64,000 nucleotides of DNA from Microbulbifer sediminum. GTDB lineage: Bacteria; Pseudomonadota; Gammaproteobacteria; Pseudomonadales; Cellvibrionaceae. Shown piece by piece: positions 18,653 to 28,316 of the stretch. Each line of letters begins with the position of its first letter. The first letter of the stretch is position 1. Both the position numbers and the translations under genes were made by a program. Location: NCBI RefSeq assembly GCF_021729035.1, contig NZ_JAJSAP010000001.1:186001-250000 (forward strand). The letters run 5' to 3'. The notes under the pieces are model-generated. The model worked only from the letters and a program-made list of their open reading frames with translations, was not told the DNA's origin and ran no database searches.

Positions 18653-19440
18653 GCTGCCACTACCTCAGTCATGATATGGGCGATTCTGGGGGGCCGCCGC
18701 CAGTGGAGCAGCTCCAGAGTGCCATCGCGCTGTTCCACCACCGCACTCATTGAGTCTACCCAGTCGCCGCAATTTGCATAGGTCACCAGGTGGTCGCCAA
18801 CACAATCGTCACGCACGGTGCCGCGATGAATATGTCCACAGATCACGCCGTCATAACCACGCTGGGCGGTCTCGCTGATGGCCACCTCCTCAAACCGGTT
18901 CATTATCCGACGCGCGGCAGTAATGCGATTCTTCACATGATTTGCCAGCGACCACCAGGGCAGATCGAAACGACTGCGCCAGTAGTTAATCCAGCGGTTA
19001 AAGCGCAGCATCATGTAATAGCCCTGGTCGCCGATATGGTAACTGACGGTGTTGATGCTGATATCGTGCTCGAACTGGTCCCCATGGGTCACCCAGTAGC
19101 GCTTGCCACTGGCTGCCTCGTGCACCCATTCCCGCTCGATGCGGATATTCCCCAGCTGTTTGCCGGCCCAGCTGCGCATCGGTGCATCGTGATTGCCCGG
19201 CACATAAATAACCTCGGGGGTGGTGCTGCTGATTTCGGACAGCACCCCCAGCAGCAGTGTGGAGGCCCTGCACCAGCGGCCTTTCCCCTGGGAGAGCGCC
19301 TTCATGTCAAAAATATCGCCCACCAGGTACACAGTATCGGCCCGGTGCCGGGCAAGGAAATCGGCCAGCCGCCGGGGCTCACTGTCCCGGCTGCCCAGAT
19401 GAACATCGGAAATCCACAGTGCGCGGTAGCGGTTACTCAT
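18649..19440 (-). CDS. Metallophosphoesterase, LpxH-like (UDP-2,3-diacylglucosamine diphosphatase family)
   Basis: A 263-residue binuclear-metal hydrolase. Visible metal ligands are Asp12 and His14 (SDVHLGS), Asp42 (GDIFD), Asn83-His84-Asp85 (GNHD), His119 (THGDQ) and His203/His205 (GHIHRG). The family includes LpxH and relatives that cleave pyrophosphate bonds of lipid precursors; this one is longer than LpxH (240) and fits the COG2908-type paralogues often found beside acyltransferases. It is translationally coupled to the OlsF-like gene (ATGA overlap), which suggests a job in membrane-lipid metabolism. The exact substrate is unknown. Confidence 0.85.
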   Translation of the reverse strand: MSNRYRALWISDVHLGSRDSEPRRLADFLARHRADTVYLVGDIFDMKALSQGKGRWCRASTLLLGVLSEISSTTPEVIYVPGNHDAPMRSWAGKQLGNIRIEREWVHEAASGKRYWVTHGDQFEHDISINTVSYHIGDQGYYMMLRFNRWINYWRSRFDLPWWSLANHVKNRITAARRIMNRFEEVAISETAQRGYDGVICGHIHRGTVRDDCVGDHLVTYANCGDWVDSMSAVVEQRDGTLELLHWRRPPRIAHIMTEVVAA

Positions 19441-19633
19441 GGCAAGGTCCCCTGCGGCGGTTTGGGTTACCTTGCCGGGCTATTTTTACAGTAAGGGGGC
19501 GATTTGTTGACGGTTATGTTGCGTGGCCAGGCTACTGGCATATCAGCGGCAAGTAGTCCCGGTATAGACGCTGACGCCGTATCCGGACACCGCGAGGAAT
19601 TCGCGTCAAAACCTGTCAGAAGGCCTGGCTGAA

Positions 19634-20419
19634 TCAATCCCGCACACGCTCGATCTGCTCGAACCGCGAGACACTGGCCAGGTAGTCCTGCCAGCTGCGC
19701 TGGAGCTCGGAGGTCTGGTACTGGCGGTATTTCTCCCGGTCCAGCCAGAGTACGGTTGTCCGGGCCCTTCTCAGGTTGATCAATGGCAGGTTATCGATAG
19801 CCGCGGAGCCACTGCTGAATACTGAGCCCGCTCTCGAGTGCTGGATCATGTCGCTGACAATTGTGAGCTGAACCTCCTGCGCATGGCCGTCCAGGCGGTC
19901 GAGGGCCGCGACATCTGACAGGGCCTCATAAATCGGCGACATATCCTGGTCCCCCGCGGAAACCACCGCGGCAATCGCCTGTTCCAGCGGGCGCTCAAAC
20001 CGCTCCAGGTAAAGTCGCTCCACAAAAGTCCGGTTCGCGGTCAGGGCACTAATCGCGTCGGCCGACTCCGGCTTGCATACATCCACCACGGATTCTGACA
20101 AGCCCTGGTACTTCTCATCCAGGACAAACAGCGTAAACCGGTCATTGATCTGTGCCCGCTCGAGGACACCGGAAATATGCCTGCGGAGGAAGCGCTTCTG
20201 GTAGTCCGACAAGGCGTCGGAAACATCTACAATGAAGACATGGTGAGTGGAGCGCGACAGGTTCTTGTTGCACAGGGTTTGACGGTTATAGTCATTTTCC
20301 GGTGACGACGTGACCCGCACCACGACCATCGCCAGTGCAACAAGGATCATCACACCGAGCGCGGCCACGAGTAGTCCTTTCTTGTCGTCACCGGACAGGC
20401 GACCAAGTATTTCTTTCAT
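19634..20419 (-). CDS. Membrane-anchored vWA-like protein of unknown function
   Basis: A 261-residue protein with one N-terminal transmembrane helix (about 15-35) and a periplasmic or otherwise exposed domain. HHVFIVDVSDALSD (59-72) resembles a partial MIDAS motif (Asp65, Ser67), and TIVSDMIQHS (186-195, Asp190) resembles the later MIDAS loop of von Willebrand factor A domains. A Cys pair (50 and 115) could form a disulphide. The start ATG 20419 shares one base with the stop of the upstream membrane-protein gene (TGATG), with GGAG just before it, so the two are translated together. I do not recognise a characterised family; the pair may work as one complex. Confidence 0.7.
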   Translation of the reverse strand: MKEILGRLSGDDKKGLLVAALGVMILVALAMVVVRVTSSPENDYNRQTLCNKNLSRSTHHVFIVDVSDALSDYQKRFLRRHISGVLERAQINDRFTLFVLDEKYQGLSESVVDVCKPESADAISALTANRTFVERLYLERFERPLEQAIAAVVSAGDQDMSPIYEALSDVAALDRLDGHAQEVQLTIVSDMIQHSRAGSVFSSGSAAIDNLPLINLRRARTTVLWLDREKYRQYQTSELQRSWQDYLASVSRFEQIERVRD

Positions 20420-21792
20420 CACACTCCGGTCAGGCCCCTGTCCCGCTCTATCCGCTCAATGGTGGTATTGATCTCTTCACTGATACTCTCGAGCTTCTGG
20501 CCAATTGCATCCATCGCTACAGCGTACTCCTCGTCGAGCACGGCCATCACTCGCTCGAAACACGTCAGGTCTTCCCGGTGCTGCTCCAGCCCCGCCGTAT
20601 TGAGTTGGGGAAGCTTCTCGAGTTCCACCTGCAGGAGCTTGCCAAAATAGGCGGCACGACGGTTGGTGATGCGCTCGGCATGGGACTGGTAATAGCGAAT
20701 CAATTCGTCCAGCAGCCCCTGGGCCTTGACGATATCCTCCTCATACTGCCGCCGGATGTGTTCGCTGCGCTCGATGCTTGCCTTGAACTCAATAAACTCG
20801 GAACGAATGCCCTGCTCCCGCTCGGATACTTCCCGCCGCGTCTCTTCCGCCTCCCTGTTAACCTTCTGGAAGGCATCCGCACAGCAGAGCAGCCAGCGCT
20901 TCCTTGCATCCAGGTGCCGACGCGTAACCGCTGTGTAGCCCGGGTAGCGGTCGTCAACCAGGAAGAGCTTGGCCACCAACAGCATCACCGCCATGCCGCT
21001 GACGATCACCATGATCCAGGAGTTGAAGTCCCGGATGGCCAGCGGCTGGGTCGAGAGGCTGGCCACTGCCATGCCGGATGCCGCGAACGGGTCGGACTCC
21101 AGCGCCTCCCGGTAGTGCCCAACCCCCAGCACGAACAGCATGGTGAGCGCTGTCGCGCCGAGGAACAGGCACAGGAACAGCCCCTTTCGCAGGATACTGG
21201 CGTGAAACAGGTTGCGCAGCGTAAACGCCAGGAATCCGGCGAACCCCAGGTTGACCAGGGAAATGATAAGCGCCTGGAAAAAGCCACCGACCAGACCCAG
21301 CTCACTCCCCTTCGACAGGAAAAATGAATTGAGGGCAGTTTCGAGAATCACCACAAGGAAGATCACAGAGTAGTGCAGGATCCTGGATTCCCGGTATTCC
21401 GCATCGCGGGTGAGGCCGTTGCGCAGCCTGAAGATCTCCAGGTCCATTCGAGTCGACGATACAGTGGCGGCTGCGGCTTCCAGTTCGCGACTCAATAGTG
21501 AGAACCGGTTTGTCAGCCGCTGATGAATAATCCTGCCGGTATTGCGCAGTTCCTGGTAGTGCTGGCGGATCCTGGCCTCACCACGGCGATCGGCCTGTTC
21601 GTCCAGGGCAGCCTGGCGCTCGCGGTGAACGCGACCGATAATCTCGCTGGTAACGTAAGAGCGGAGGCTCTCCTCGCTCTCGGTGTGGCTGTTCCGGTCT
21701 GACTCGGGAATGCCTGCTTTGACATCCCGTTCGACACGCTGCTCAATCTTCAGAGTCGAGATGGCAGCCTTGGTCGCAGGTATTGAGGCCAT
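20419..21792 (-). CDS. Four-helix membrane protein with flanking coiled coils, unknown function
   Basis: A 457-residue inner-membrane protein. Residues 1-135 are hydrophilic and helical, rich in Arg and Glu. Four hydrophobic helices lie at about 140-160, 168-192, 203-225 and 258-279. Residues 290-457 are charged and heptad-like (long Glu/Arg/Leu runs), so both ends probably form cytoplasmic coiled coils. ATG 21792 is preceded by TAGGTGA; a GTG three codons upstream is less likely. It is the first gene of a two-gene unit with the vWA-like protein. No family is recognised. A mechanical, sensory or phage-defence role is possible, but the sequence does not decide. Confidence 0.72.
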   Translation of the reverse strand: MASIPATKAAISTLKIEQRVERDVKAGIPESDRNSHTESEESLRSYVTSEIIGRVHRERQAALDEQADRRGEARIRQHYQELRNTGRIIHQRLTNRFSLLSRELEAAAATVSSTRMDLEIFRLRNGLTRDAEYRESRILHYSVIFLVVILETALNSFFLSKGSELGLVGGFFQALIISLVNLGFAGFLAFTLRNLFHASILRKGLFLCLFLGATALTMLFVLGVGHYREALESDPFAASGMAVASLSTQPLAIRDFNSWIMVIVSGMAVMLLVAKLFLVDDRYPGYTAVTRRHLDARKRWLLCCADAFQKVNREAEETRREVSEREQGIRSEFIEFKASIERSEHIRRQYEEDIVKAQGLLDELIRYYQSHAERITNRRAAYFGKLLQVELEKLPQLNTAGLEQHREDLTCFERVMAVLDEEYAVAMDAIGQKLESISEEINTTIERIERDRGLTGV

Positions 21793-22028
21793 ATCCGTCA
21801 CCTAAAAGACATCCATACATTTAGGTATCAGCGTGGCGCCGGGAGACCGAGGGGCCGACAAGGGGGGCCGGTATCTGGAGTGGCGCGACGCACGCATCCC
21901 TTATTTTTAAAGGATAGTGCCCAATAGCGGCATGGAGTCGATTCCGCCGCCGGTGTCGCGGTGACCGGTTGCCCTGGACTGTCGAAAAGTGCGTGCGGGG
22001 CGGGGAGGAAGCGTGGAAAAGCAGGCAG

Positions 22029-22050
22029 CGGCGGCACAGTTGTGCCGCCG
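22029..22050 (-). terminator. Hairpin after the DUF1820 gene
   Basis: CGGCGGCACA and TGTGCCGCCG form a 10-base inverted repeat, 6 bases after the DUF1820 stop on the minus strand. A short TTTT lies about 12 bases further on, so it is a weak or atypical terminator. Confidence 0.5.
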
Positions 22051-22055
22051 GACAC

Positions 22056-22388
22056 TTACTCTCCGTCGTGCGGCGGTTGCATGGGACCGGGGAAAGGGAA
22101 TTTGGTGACTTTGTCACCCTTGACCTCGACAATCTTGCCGGTGCCTTCCTTTTCCACCTCATCGATCCGCACAATGCTGTGCATGGGAATATAGGAACGG
22201 CTGACCGAGGCGAACTCGGACTTGAGTTTTTCTTCGCTGGGGTCCACCACCAGTTGCGACTTCTCGCCGAAGACAAACTCCTCCACCTCGATAAAACCGT
22301 ACATATCGCTCTGGTAGATGGCCCGGGCGTAGAGTTCATACACCTGGTTCTGGTTGTGAAAAATGACTTTGTAGATCGGATTCGCCAT
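22056..22388 (-). CDS. DUF1820 family protein
   Basis: A 110-residue soluble protein starting MANPIYKVIFHNQNQVYELY, which fits the DUF1820 family of gammaproteobacteria. The mid part GFIEVEEFVFGEKSQLVVDPSEEKL and the end IVRIDEVEKEGTGKIVEV look like a small beta-rich domain. The function is unknown. I choose ATG 22388 (AGAGAAG upstream) rather than a 32-codon extension with no family resemblance. It lies divergent to miaB with 188 bases between. Confidence 0.82.
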   Translation of the reverse strand: MANPIYKVIFHNQNQVYELYARAIYQSDMYGFIEVEEFVFGEKSQLVVDPSEEKLKSEFASVSRSYIPMHSIVRIDEVEKEGTGKIVEVKGDKVTKFPFPGPMQPPHDGE

Positions 22389-22576
22389 ACGCTTCTCTGG
22401 GAGGGCGCCGTGCGCCAGATACAGGTTACAGCCGGCGGTGCCGGAAAAAGCGCGCAAGAATAGCACAGGTCCGCAGTCCCACATATAGTACTAGCCCTTC
22501 TACCATCTATGCAGTGCCGGCGCGGGTCGCTATAATGCCCGCCCTTTGAATTGACCAGTTTTTAACCAGGCCTGCT

Positions 22577-23944
22577 ATGTCCGACACTTCGGTGAAAAAG
22601 CTCTATATCAAGACCCACGGCTGCCAGATGAACGAGTACGACTCGGCGCGTATGCGCGACCTGCTCGGCGAATCCCACGCCATGGTTCCGACCGATGATC
22701 CGGAAGATGCCGATGTGCTGCTTGTGAACACCTGTTCCATTCGCGAGAAAGCTCAGGAAAAACTGTTCCACCAGCTGGGGCGCTGGAAGCACCTGAAGGA
22801 AAAGAATCCCGACCTGATCATCGGCGTGGGCGGCTGTGTGGCGAGCCAGGAGGGCGAGGCCATCTCCCAACGCGCGCCCTACGTCGACCTGATCTTCGGC
22901 CCGCAGACCCTGCACCGGCTACCGGAGATGATGCAGACCCGCGAGCAAAAGAACGGCGCCGTGGTGGTGGATGTTACCTTTCCGGAAATCGAGAAGTTCG
23001 ACCGCCTGCCGCAACCGGAGGCCGATGGTGCCACCGCCTTTGTTTCCATCATGGAAGGCTGCTCCAAGTACTGCACCTTCTGTGTGGTCCCCTACACCCG
23101 CGGTGAGGAGGTCAGCCGCCCGGTAGCGGACGTGCTCGAGGAAGTGGCGCACCTGGCCGACCAGGGCGTACGTGAGGTAAACCTGCTGGGCCAGAACGTG
23201 AACGCCTACCGGGCCACCGGCGGCGACGGCCAGGTGGTCGATTTCGCCGAGCTGATCACCTATGTAGCGGCCATCGACGGCATTGACCGCATCCGCTACA
23301 CCACCTCCCACCCGGTGGAGTTCTCCGACGCCCTGATCGATGTCTATGCGGAGGTTCCGGAGCTGGTCAACCACCTGCACCTGCCGGTCCAGAGTGGTTC
23401 AGACCGTATCCTGATGGCCATGAAGCGCGGCCATACCGCGCTCGAGTACAAGTCCAAGATCCGCCGGTTGAGGAAAATCCGCCCGGATATCTGTCTCTCC
23501 TCCGACTTTATCGTCGGTTTCCCCGGCGAAACCGAGCGGGACTTCGAGGCCACCATGAAGCTGATCCAGGATGTCGGCTTCGATATCTCATTCAGCTTTG
23601 TGTACTCCGCCCGCCCGGGAACCCCGGCCGCCGATCTGCCGGACGACACCCCGGAGGCAGTGAAGAAGCAACGTTTGCAGTTGCTGCAACATCGCATCAA
23701 CCAGCAGGCAACCGAGATTGCCCGCCGCATGGTGGGCAATACCGAGCGGGTACTGGTTACCGGTGTATCCAAGAAGGACCCGGGCCAGCTGCAGGGCCGG
23801 ACTGAAAACAACCGAGTGGTCAATTTTCGTGCCGACGATATGGCCCTGATTGGCAAATTCGCCGACGTGGTCATTGAGGAAGCACTGCCCAACTCGCTGC
23901 GCGGTACCATGGTCGCATCGGAACTGGATGGCCCCCTGTCCTGA
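22577..23944 (+). CDS. miaB: tRNA-2-methylthio-N6-dimethylallyladenosine synthase
   Basis: A radical-SAM methylthiotransferase that adds a methylthio group to i6A37 of tRNAs. The 455-residue protein has three domains. The N-terminal UPF0004 domain carries the auxiliary cluster cysteines Cys16, Cys53 and Cys87. The radical-SAM core has CSKYCTFC (Cys162, Cys166, Cys169). The C-terminal TRAM domain holds [11 protein letters not shown] and NNRVVNF. It heads the conserved miaB-phoH-ybeY-corC-lnt group. A GC-rich hairpin (23969-23988) follows the stop. Confidence 0.96.
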   Translation: MSDTSVKKLYIKTHGCQMNEYDSARMRDLLGESHAMVPTDDPEDADVLLVNTCSIREKAQEKLFHQLGRWKHLKEKNPDLIIGVGGCVASQEGEAISQRAPYVDLIFGPQTLHRLPEMMQTREQKNGAVVVDVTFPEIEKFDRLPQPEADGATAFVSIMEGCSKYCTFCVVPYTRGEEVSRPVADVLEEVAHLADQGVREVNLLGQNVNAYRATGGDGQVVDFAELITYVAAIDGIDRIRYTTSHPVEFSDALIDVYAEVPELVNHLHLPVQSGSDRILMAMKRGHTALEYKSKIRRLRKIRPDICLSSDFIVGFPGETERDFEATMKLIQDVGFDISFSFVYSARPGTPAADLPDDTPEAVKKQRLQLLQHRINQQATEIARRMVGNTERVLVTGVSKKDPGQLQGRTENNRVVNFRADDMALIGKFADVVIEEALPNSLRGTMVASELDGPLS

Positions 23945-23968
23945 GCCGGGGGCCACAGCCACTGCCGG

Positions 23969-23988
23969 GGAGCGGCCGGGGCCGCTCC
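23969..23988 (+). terminator. GC hairpin without U-tract after miaB
   Basis: GGAGCGGCC and GGCCGCTCC are perfectly complementary 9-base arms 25 bases after the miaB stop. There is no T-run. It may attenuate transcription into phoH or stabilise the miaB end. Confidence 0.4.
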
Positions 23989-24156
23989 TGCGGGATAGCC
24001 GCAGGACCAAGGCACGCACCCGCGACTGTAATACCACCGTGTTATAACGGCTTTAAAAGGTTAGAACCGATTCGTCACAGCCCGCCCTTTCCCATACAGG
24101 GAAAATGGGTATACCCTAGCAATGAAATCCCAGATGAAAGGTGCACGGAACCCAAT

Positions 24157-25197
24157 TTGGAAACACATACCCTCGCTCACAGCATCACCCTTGAGCCCAA
24201 TGACGCCCGCCGCCTGGCCAACCTCTGTGGCCAATTCGACCAACACCTGCGCCAGATAGAACAACGACTGGACATCGAGATCCGCAACCGCGGTAACGAG
24301 TTCGCGTTCTACGGCGAACCAGAATCTGCGCGTGCCGCCGGTGAGCTGCTCAGTTTCCTCTATCGCGAAACAGACAGCCGCGACCACCTGACACCGGAGG
24401 AAATCCATCTCGCCCTGCAACAATCGGGCGTTGAGGAGCTGCGGCAACAGGCTTCCCCTGACAGCGATGCGGGAGAGTCCGAACAGGTGGTGCTGATTCG
24501 CACCAAGAAGTGCTCTGTGCGCCCCCGGGGACTGAACCAGCGCCGCTATGTGCGCTCGGTCCAGACCAACGACATCAATTTCGGTATTGGTCCGGCCGGT
24601 ACCGGCAAGACATACCTGGCAGTAGCCTGTGCCGTTGAGGCCCTGCTGAAGGACGAGGTGGAGCGTATCCTGCTGGTACGCCCTGCCGTCGAGGCCGGTG
24701 AAAAGCTGGGTTTCCTGCCCGGCGATTTAAGCCAGAAGGTAGACCCTTACCTGCGCCCCCTCTACGATGCCCTGTATGAGATGCTGGGCTTTGAGACCGT
24801 GGGCAAGTTGATCGAGCGCAATGTCATCGAGGTGGCCCCCCTGGCCTACATGCGCGGTCGTACCCTGAATAACGCCTTCGTGATCCTGGATGAGAGCCAG
24901 AACACCACTCGCGAGCAGATGAAGATGTTCCTGACACGGATCGGCTTCGGCTCCACCGCAGTGATCACCGGCGACCCCAGCCAGGTCGACCTGCCTCGCG
25001 GCCAGGCCTCAGGCCTGCGACATGCAATCGAAGTGCTGGGCAAGGTCAACGGCATCAGTTTCACCCATTTTGGGGCCAAAGACGTGGTACGCCACCCCCT
25101 GGTACAGCGTATCGTCGAGGCTTACGATGTCCATGAGGCAGAACGAGAGGCCCGTGCCGGACAAGTCACCGGGAATCCCGGTGAGAACGCGGCTTGA
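24157..25197 (+). CDS. ybeZ: PhoH-like ATPase (YbeZ), TTG start
   Basis: A 346-residue P-loop protein of the PhoH family, usually a partner of the YbeY RNase in rRNA maturation. The Walker A motif GPAGTGKT is at 145-152, and the Walker B region reads AFVILDESQNT. GDPSQVDLPRG and the SFTHFGAKDVVRHPLVQRIV end are typical. The conserved family N-terminus (ITLEPNDARRLANLCGQFDQHLRQIE) begins directly after a TTG codon at 24157. No in-frame ATG or GTG is close enough upstream, and GGAA lies 7 bases before, so TTG is the probable start. The palindrome GGGTATACCC (24107-24116) lies upstream. Confidence 0.93.
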   Translation: METHTLAHSITLEPNDARRLANLCGQFDQHLRQIEQRLDIEIRNRGNEFAFYGEPESARAAGELLSFLYRETDSRDHLTPEEIHLALQQSGVEELRQQASPDSDAGESEQVVLIRTKKCSVRPRGLNQRRYVRSVQTNDINFGIGPAGTGKTYLAVACAVEALLKDEVERILLVRPAVEAGEKLGFLPGDLSQKVDPYLRPLYDALYEMLGFETVGKLIERNVIEVAPLAYMRGRTLNNAFVILDESQNTTREQMKMFLTRIGFGSTAVITGDPSQVDLPRGQASGLRHAIEVLGKVNGISFTHFGAKDVVRHPLVQRIVEAYDVHEAEREARAGQVTGNPGENAA

Positions 25198-25217
25198 CCG
25201 GATGATCAACGCCTCCC

Positions 25218-25715
25218 ATGACTGACCTCCAGCTGGACGTGCAGCGGCCCAGCCGCTGTACCCCCCTGCCCACCGACGACCAGCTCGCGCTGTGGGCCTC
25301 GGCCGCCCTTGGTGAGCAGCGCGACAGTGCAGAGCTGAGCGTGCGTATCGTTGATGAGGCGGAAAGCCGCGAGCTGAACCTGCAGTACCGCGGCAAGGAC
25401 AAGCCCACCAACGTGCTCTCTTTCCCGGCGGACCTGCCCCCGGATCTTGCCCTGCCACTGCTCGGAGACCTGGTAATCTGTGCACCGGTAGTCGCCGCAG
25501 AGGCGGAACAGCAGCACAAAGGCCTGTTCGCGCACTGGGCACACATGATGGTCCATGGCACACTGCACCTGCTCGGTTACGATCACATCGAGGATGCCGA
25601 AGCCGAAACCATGGAAAACCTGGAAACCCGGATACTCGGGGATCTGGGCTTCCCGGACCCGTATCGTCCCCTGGCAGGGCGCGACCCGGAGCGATCGCAG
25701 GATTGCCCGGAGTGA
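25218..25715 (+). CDS. ybeY: Endoribonuclease YbeY (rRNA maturation factor)
   Basis: A 165-residue metal-dependent endoribonuclease involved in 16S rRNA 3'-end processing and ribosome quality control. The UPF0054 zinc motif is intact: [13 protein letters not shown], with three histidines in the H-x5-H-x5-H pattern. The preceding [19 protein letters not shown] block is also characteristic. It follows ybeZ by 20 bases in the usual order. The ribosome-binding site is weak, which suggests coupling to ybeZ translation. Confidence 0.95.
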   Translation: MTDLQLDVQRPSRCTPLPTDDQLALWASAALGEQRDSAELSVRIVDEAESRELNLQYRGKDKPTNVLSFPADLPPDLALPLLGDLVICAPVVAAEAEQQHKGLFAHWAHMMVHGTLHLLGYDHIEDAEAETMENLETRILGDLGFPDPYRPLAGRDPERSQDCPE

Positions 25716-25819
25716 GCGTGTCCCCGGGGCAATGGAGCCTACATACCGCCCCGCAACTGTTGCGGTGACGGTCCTGATGTACGACTAATGTACAGGGTAT
25801 AGAGAGAGAAAGACGGAGC

Positions 25820-26716
25820 ATGGCCACATCCATGACCACTGACGAACCCCCAAGTAGTCAATCCTCCAGCAAGCCCCGATCGGGGGAGAAAAACTGGCTG
25901 GAAAAACTGTTTGGCGCCTTTTCCGCCGAACCCAAGTCCCGCGACGAGCTGCTGGACATCATCAAGGATGCCGCGGAAAACAAGCTGGTGGACGCCGAAG
26001 CGCTCTCCATTATCGAGGGCGCCCTGGACGTATCGAGCCAGCAGGTGCGCGAGGTCATGATTCCACGCTCACAGATGGTGGTCGTGAGCCTGCAGGATTC
26101 CCCGGAGGAATTCCTGCCCAAAATCATTGAATCCGGGCATTCCCGCTTTCCCGTGATCGGCGAGAGTGTGGACGATATCCGGGGCATCCTGCTGGCCAAG
26201 GACCTGTTGCCACTGGTCCTGAAAGGCCTTCAGGACTTCAGCCTCGAGGAAATCATCCGTCCCGCCAACATCATTCCCGAGAGCAAGCGCCTGAATATCC
26301 TGCTGCGGGAATTCCGCGAGAACCGCTACCATATGGCCGTGGTGATCGACGAGTACGGCGGTGTCTCCGGTGTGGTCACCATCGAGGATATCCTCGAGGA
26401 AATCGTCGGCGAGATCGAGGACGAGACCGACGAGGAAGAGGAAGACAGCTTTATCCGCAAGGTGGGCGACAACGACTTCATCGTGAAGGCGCTTACCCCG
26501 ATCGAGGATTTCAACGAGTACTTCGATAGCGAACTCAGCGATGAGGAATTCGATACCGTCGGCGGCCTGGTGATGCAGTCCTTCGGCCACCTGCCGGGAC
26601 GCGATGAGATCACCCAGCTGGGAGAGTTCCGTTTCCGGGTACTCTATGCTGACAACCGCCAGGTGCACTTGCTGCGAGTCAGCCGCAAGCAGGCGCCGGA
26701 CACCGACGCGGAATAA
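25820..26716 (+). CDS. corC: CorC/YbeX-type CBS-domain protein
   Basis: A 298-residue cytoplasmic protein linked to Mg/Co handling and, as YbeX, to ribosome maturation. Order of parts: charged N-terminus with LEKLFGAFSAEPKSRDELLD; two CBS domains (about 70-130 and 135-195; VREVMIPRSQMV and YHMAVVIDEYGGVSGVVTIEDI); then a CorC/HlyC domain (about 210-295; DEEFDTVGGLVMQSFGHLP). An acidic linker EDETDEEEEDS lies between. GGAG stands just before ATG 25820. It is the fourth gene of the conserved group and is followed 31 bases later by lnt. Confidence 0.94.
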   Translation: MATSMTTDEPPSSQSSSKPRSGEKNWLEKLFGAFSAEPKSRDELLDIIKDAAENKLVDAEALSIIEGALDVSSQQVREVMIPRSQMVVVSLQDSPEEFLPKIIESGHSRFPVIGESVDDIRGILLAKDLLPLVLKGLQDFSLEEIIRPANIIPESKRLNILLREFRENRYHMAVVIDEYGGVSGVVTIEDILEEIVGEIEDETDEEEEDSFIRKVGDNDFIVKALTPIEDFNEYFDSELSDEEFDTVGGLVMQSFGHLPGRDEITQLGEFRFRVLYADNRQVHLLRVSRKQAPDTDAE

Positions 26717-26747
26717 TCCCGCGCGGCCAGTAGTGAACCGAAAACCC

Positions 26748-28316
26748 ATGCGCAAACTCATTTACCCCCTGGCCAGTGCCGCTGCGGGCGCGCTCATGAC
26801 GTTGTCATTCGCGCCCTTCAATTTCTGGGCCTGTGGCCTGCTGTCGCTGGCTGCATTTGCCGGCCTGGTGCTACACCGGGCAGGGGGCAGACAGCTGCAG
26901 GGGCGCAGTAGCGCCTGGCTGGCATTTTGTTTCGGACTGGGACTTTTCGCTAGTGGTGGGTCGTGGGTCTACGTGTCCATTACCCAGTTTGGCGGCTCTT
27001 CCATGCCGCTGGGCGTACTCCTGACCGGTGGCTTTGTCGCCATCCTGTCCGCCATGTTGGCGGCTCCCTTCTGGTTCCTGGGCCGCTTTACCGATCGCAC
27101 GCCCGCGTTTGCGCTGGCCTTCCCGGCCCTGTGGTTTCTCGGGGAATGGCTGCGTAGCTGGCTGTTTACCGGGTTTCCCTGGCTGTATGCCGGCTATGCA
27201 CATACCAACACATGGCTGGCCGGCTGGGCACCGGTACTCAGCGTCTTCGGAATCGGCCTGCTGCTGGCACTGGGCGCCGCTGTCATTGCCCTGCTGGTGG
27301 CCGGTCGCCCGCTGCCGCTCACCCGCCGCGCTTGCGTCGGGCTGCTTTCAGCCGCCCTGCTTCCCTGGCCGGTGGGTGCCCTTTTAGGCCAGGTTGACTG
27401 GACGCACACTGCCGGAGAACCTGTAACAGTGGGCCTGGTGCAGGCCAATATTCCGCAGGAAAAGAAATGGCTACCGGAGTTTCGCGCCGAGACCATCAAT
27501 CGCTACCAGGCTGGCACCCAGGCTCTCGCAGACAGCGGTGCCGAAGTGATCGTGTGGCCAGAGGCCGCGCTGCCGCTTCTTTACGGCCAGGCCCCCAACC
27601 TGATGTCGACTCTGCAGCGCAATGCCGAGGAAACGGGCGTCGACCTGATCAGCGGTGTACTCTACGATCGCGTCGACAACGGGCTGCGTGTAGTGCACAA
27701 CTCCGCTGCCGTATTCGGGCACAATCCCCACGTGTATCACAAGCGTCACCTGGTGCCCTTCGGGGAGTATGTGCCACTGGAGGAGTGGATCCGCGGCACC
27801 ATCGAGTTCTTCGACCTGCCCACCTCCTTCATCCGGCCGGGACCGGAAGAACAACCCCCCCTGGCAGCCGGCGACCTCACCTGGGCACCGCTGATCTGCT
27901 ACGAGATTGTCTACCCGTCGCTGGTGGCAGAATCAGCGCTCGCTTCCCAGGTACTTCTGACCATCAGTAACGACGCCTGGTTTGGGGATTCCATCGGGCC
28001 CCTGCAGCATATGCAGATGGCACAGATGCGTGCCCTGGAGACCGGTCGCTACCTGGTGAGGGGTACCAATACCGGGGTGACAGCCATCGTCAACCCACAG
28101 GGAGAGATCACAGACAAGCTGCCACAGTTCAAGCGTGCCAATATGATTGGCCAGGTCACCGCGATGGAGGGAGCCACACCATTCATGGTGCTCGGCATAA
28201 TCGGTGTAATGGCTCTGGCCGCGGTGATGCTTACCGGCGCAGTGATGCTGCAGCGCCAGCGGTTGCCCTTGTCCAGCGCCGTTCTGGGCGAGCAACCCGT
28301 GGACCAGCTGGACTAA
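26748..28316 (+). CDS. lnt: Apolipoprotein N-acyltransferase
   Basis: Transfers the third acyl chain to the N-terminal cysteine of lipoproteins in the inner membrane. The 522-residue protein has about six N-terminal membrane helices, then a periplasmic nitrilase domain with the catalytic triad motifs VIVWPEAALP (Glu), YHKRHLVPFGEYVP (Lys) and LICYEIVYPS (Cys), and one C-terminal helix. Start ATG 26748 fits the family N-terminus RKLIYPLASAAAGALMTLSF; a GTG five codons upstream is possible. Its stop overlaps the convergent PagL-like gene by four bases. Confidence 0.95.
   Translation: MRKLIYPLASAAAGALMTLSFAPFNFWACGLLSLAAFAGLVLHRAGGRQLQGRSSAWLAFCFGLGLFASGGSWVYVSITQFGGSSMPLGVLLTGGFVAILSAMLAAPFWFLGRFTDRTPAFALAFPALWFLGEWLRSWLFTGFPWLYAGYAHTNTWLAGWAPVLSVFGIGLLLALGAAVIALLVAGRPLPLTRRACVGLLSAALLPWPVGALLGQVDWTHTAGEPVTVGLVQANIPQEKKWLPEFRAETINRYQAGTQALADSGAEVIVWPEAALPLLYGQAPNLMSTLQRNAEETGVDLISGVLYDRVDNGLRVVHNSAAVFGHNPHVYHKRHLVPFGEYVPLEEWIRGTIEFFDLPTSFIRPGPEEQPPLAAGDLTWAPLICYEIVYPSLVAESALASQVLLTISNDAWFGDSIGPLQHMQMAQMRALETGRYLVRGTNTGVTAIVNPQGEITDKLPQFKRANMIGQVTAMEGATPFMVLGIIGVMALAAVMLTGAVMLQRQRLPLSSAVLGEQPVDQLD

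Noticed and set aside
24107-24116. GGGTATACCC palindrome upstream of ybeZ as an operator
   Set aside because: A 10-base palindrome alone is weak evidence, and no second copy or regulator was seen.
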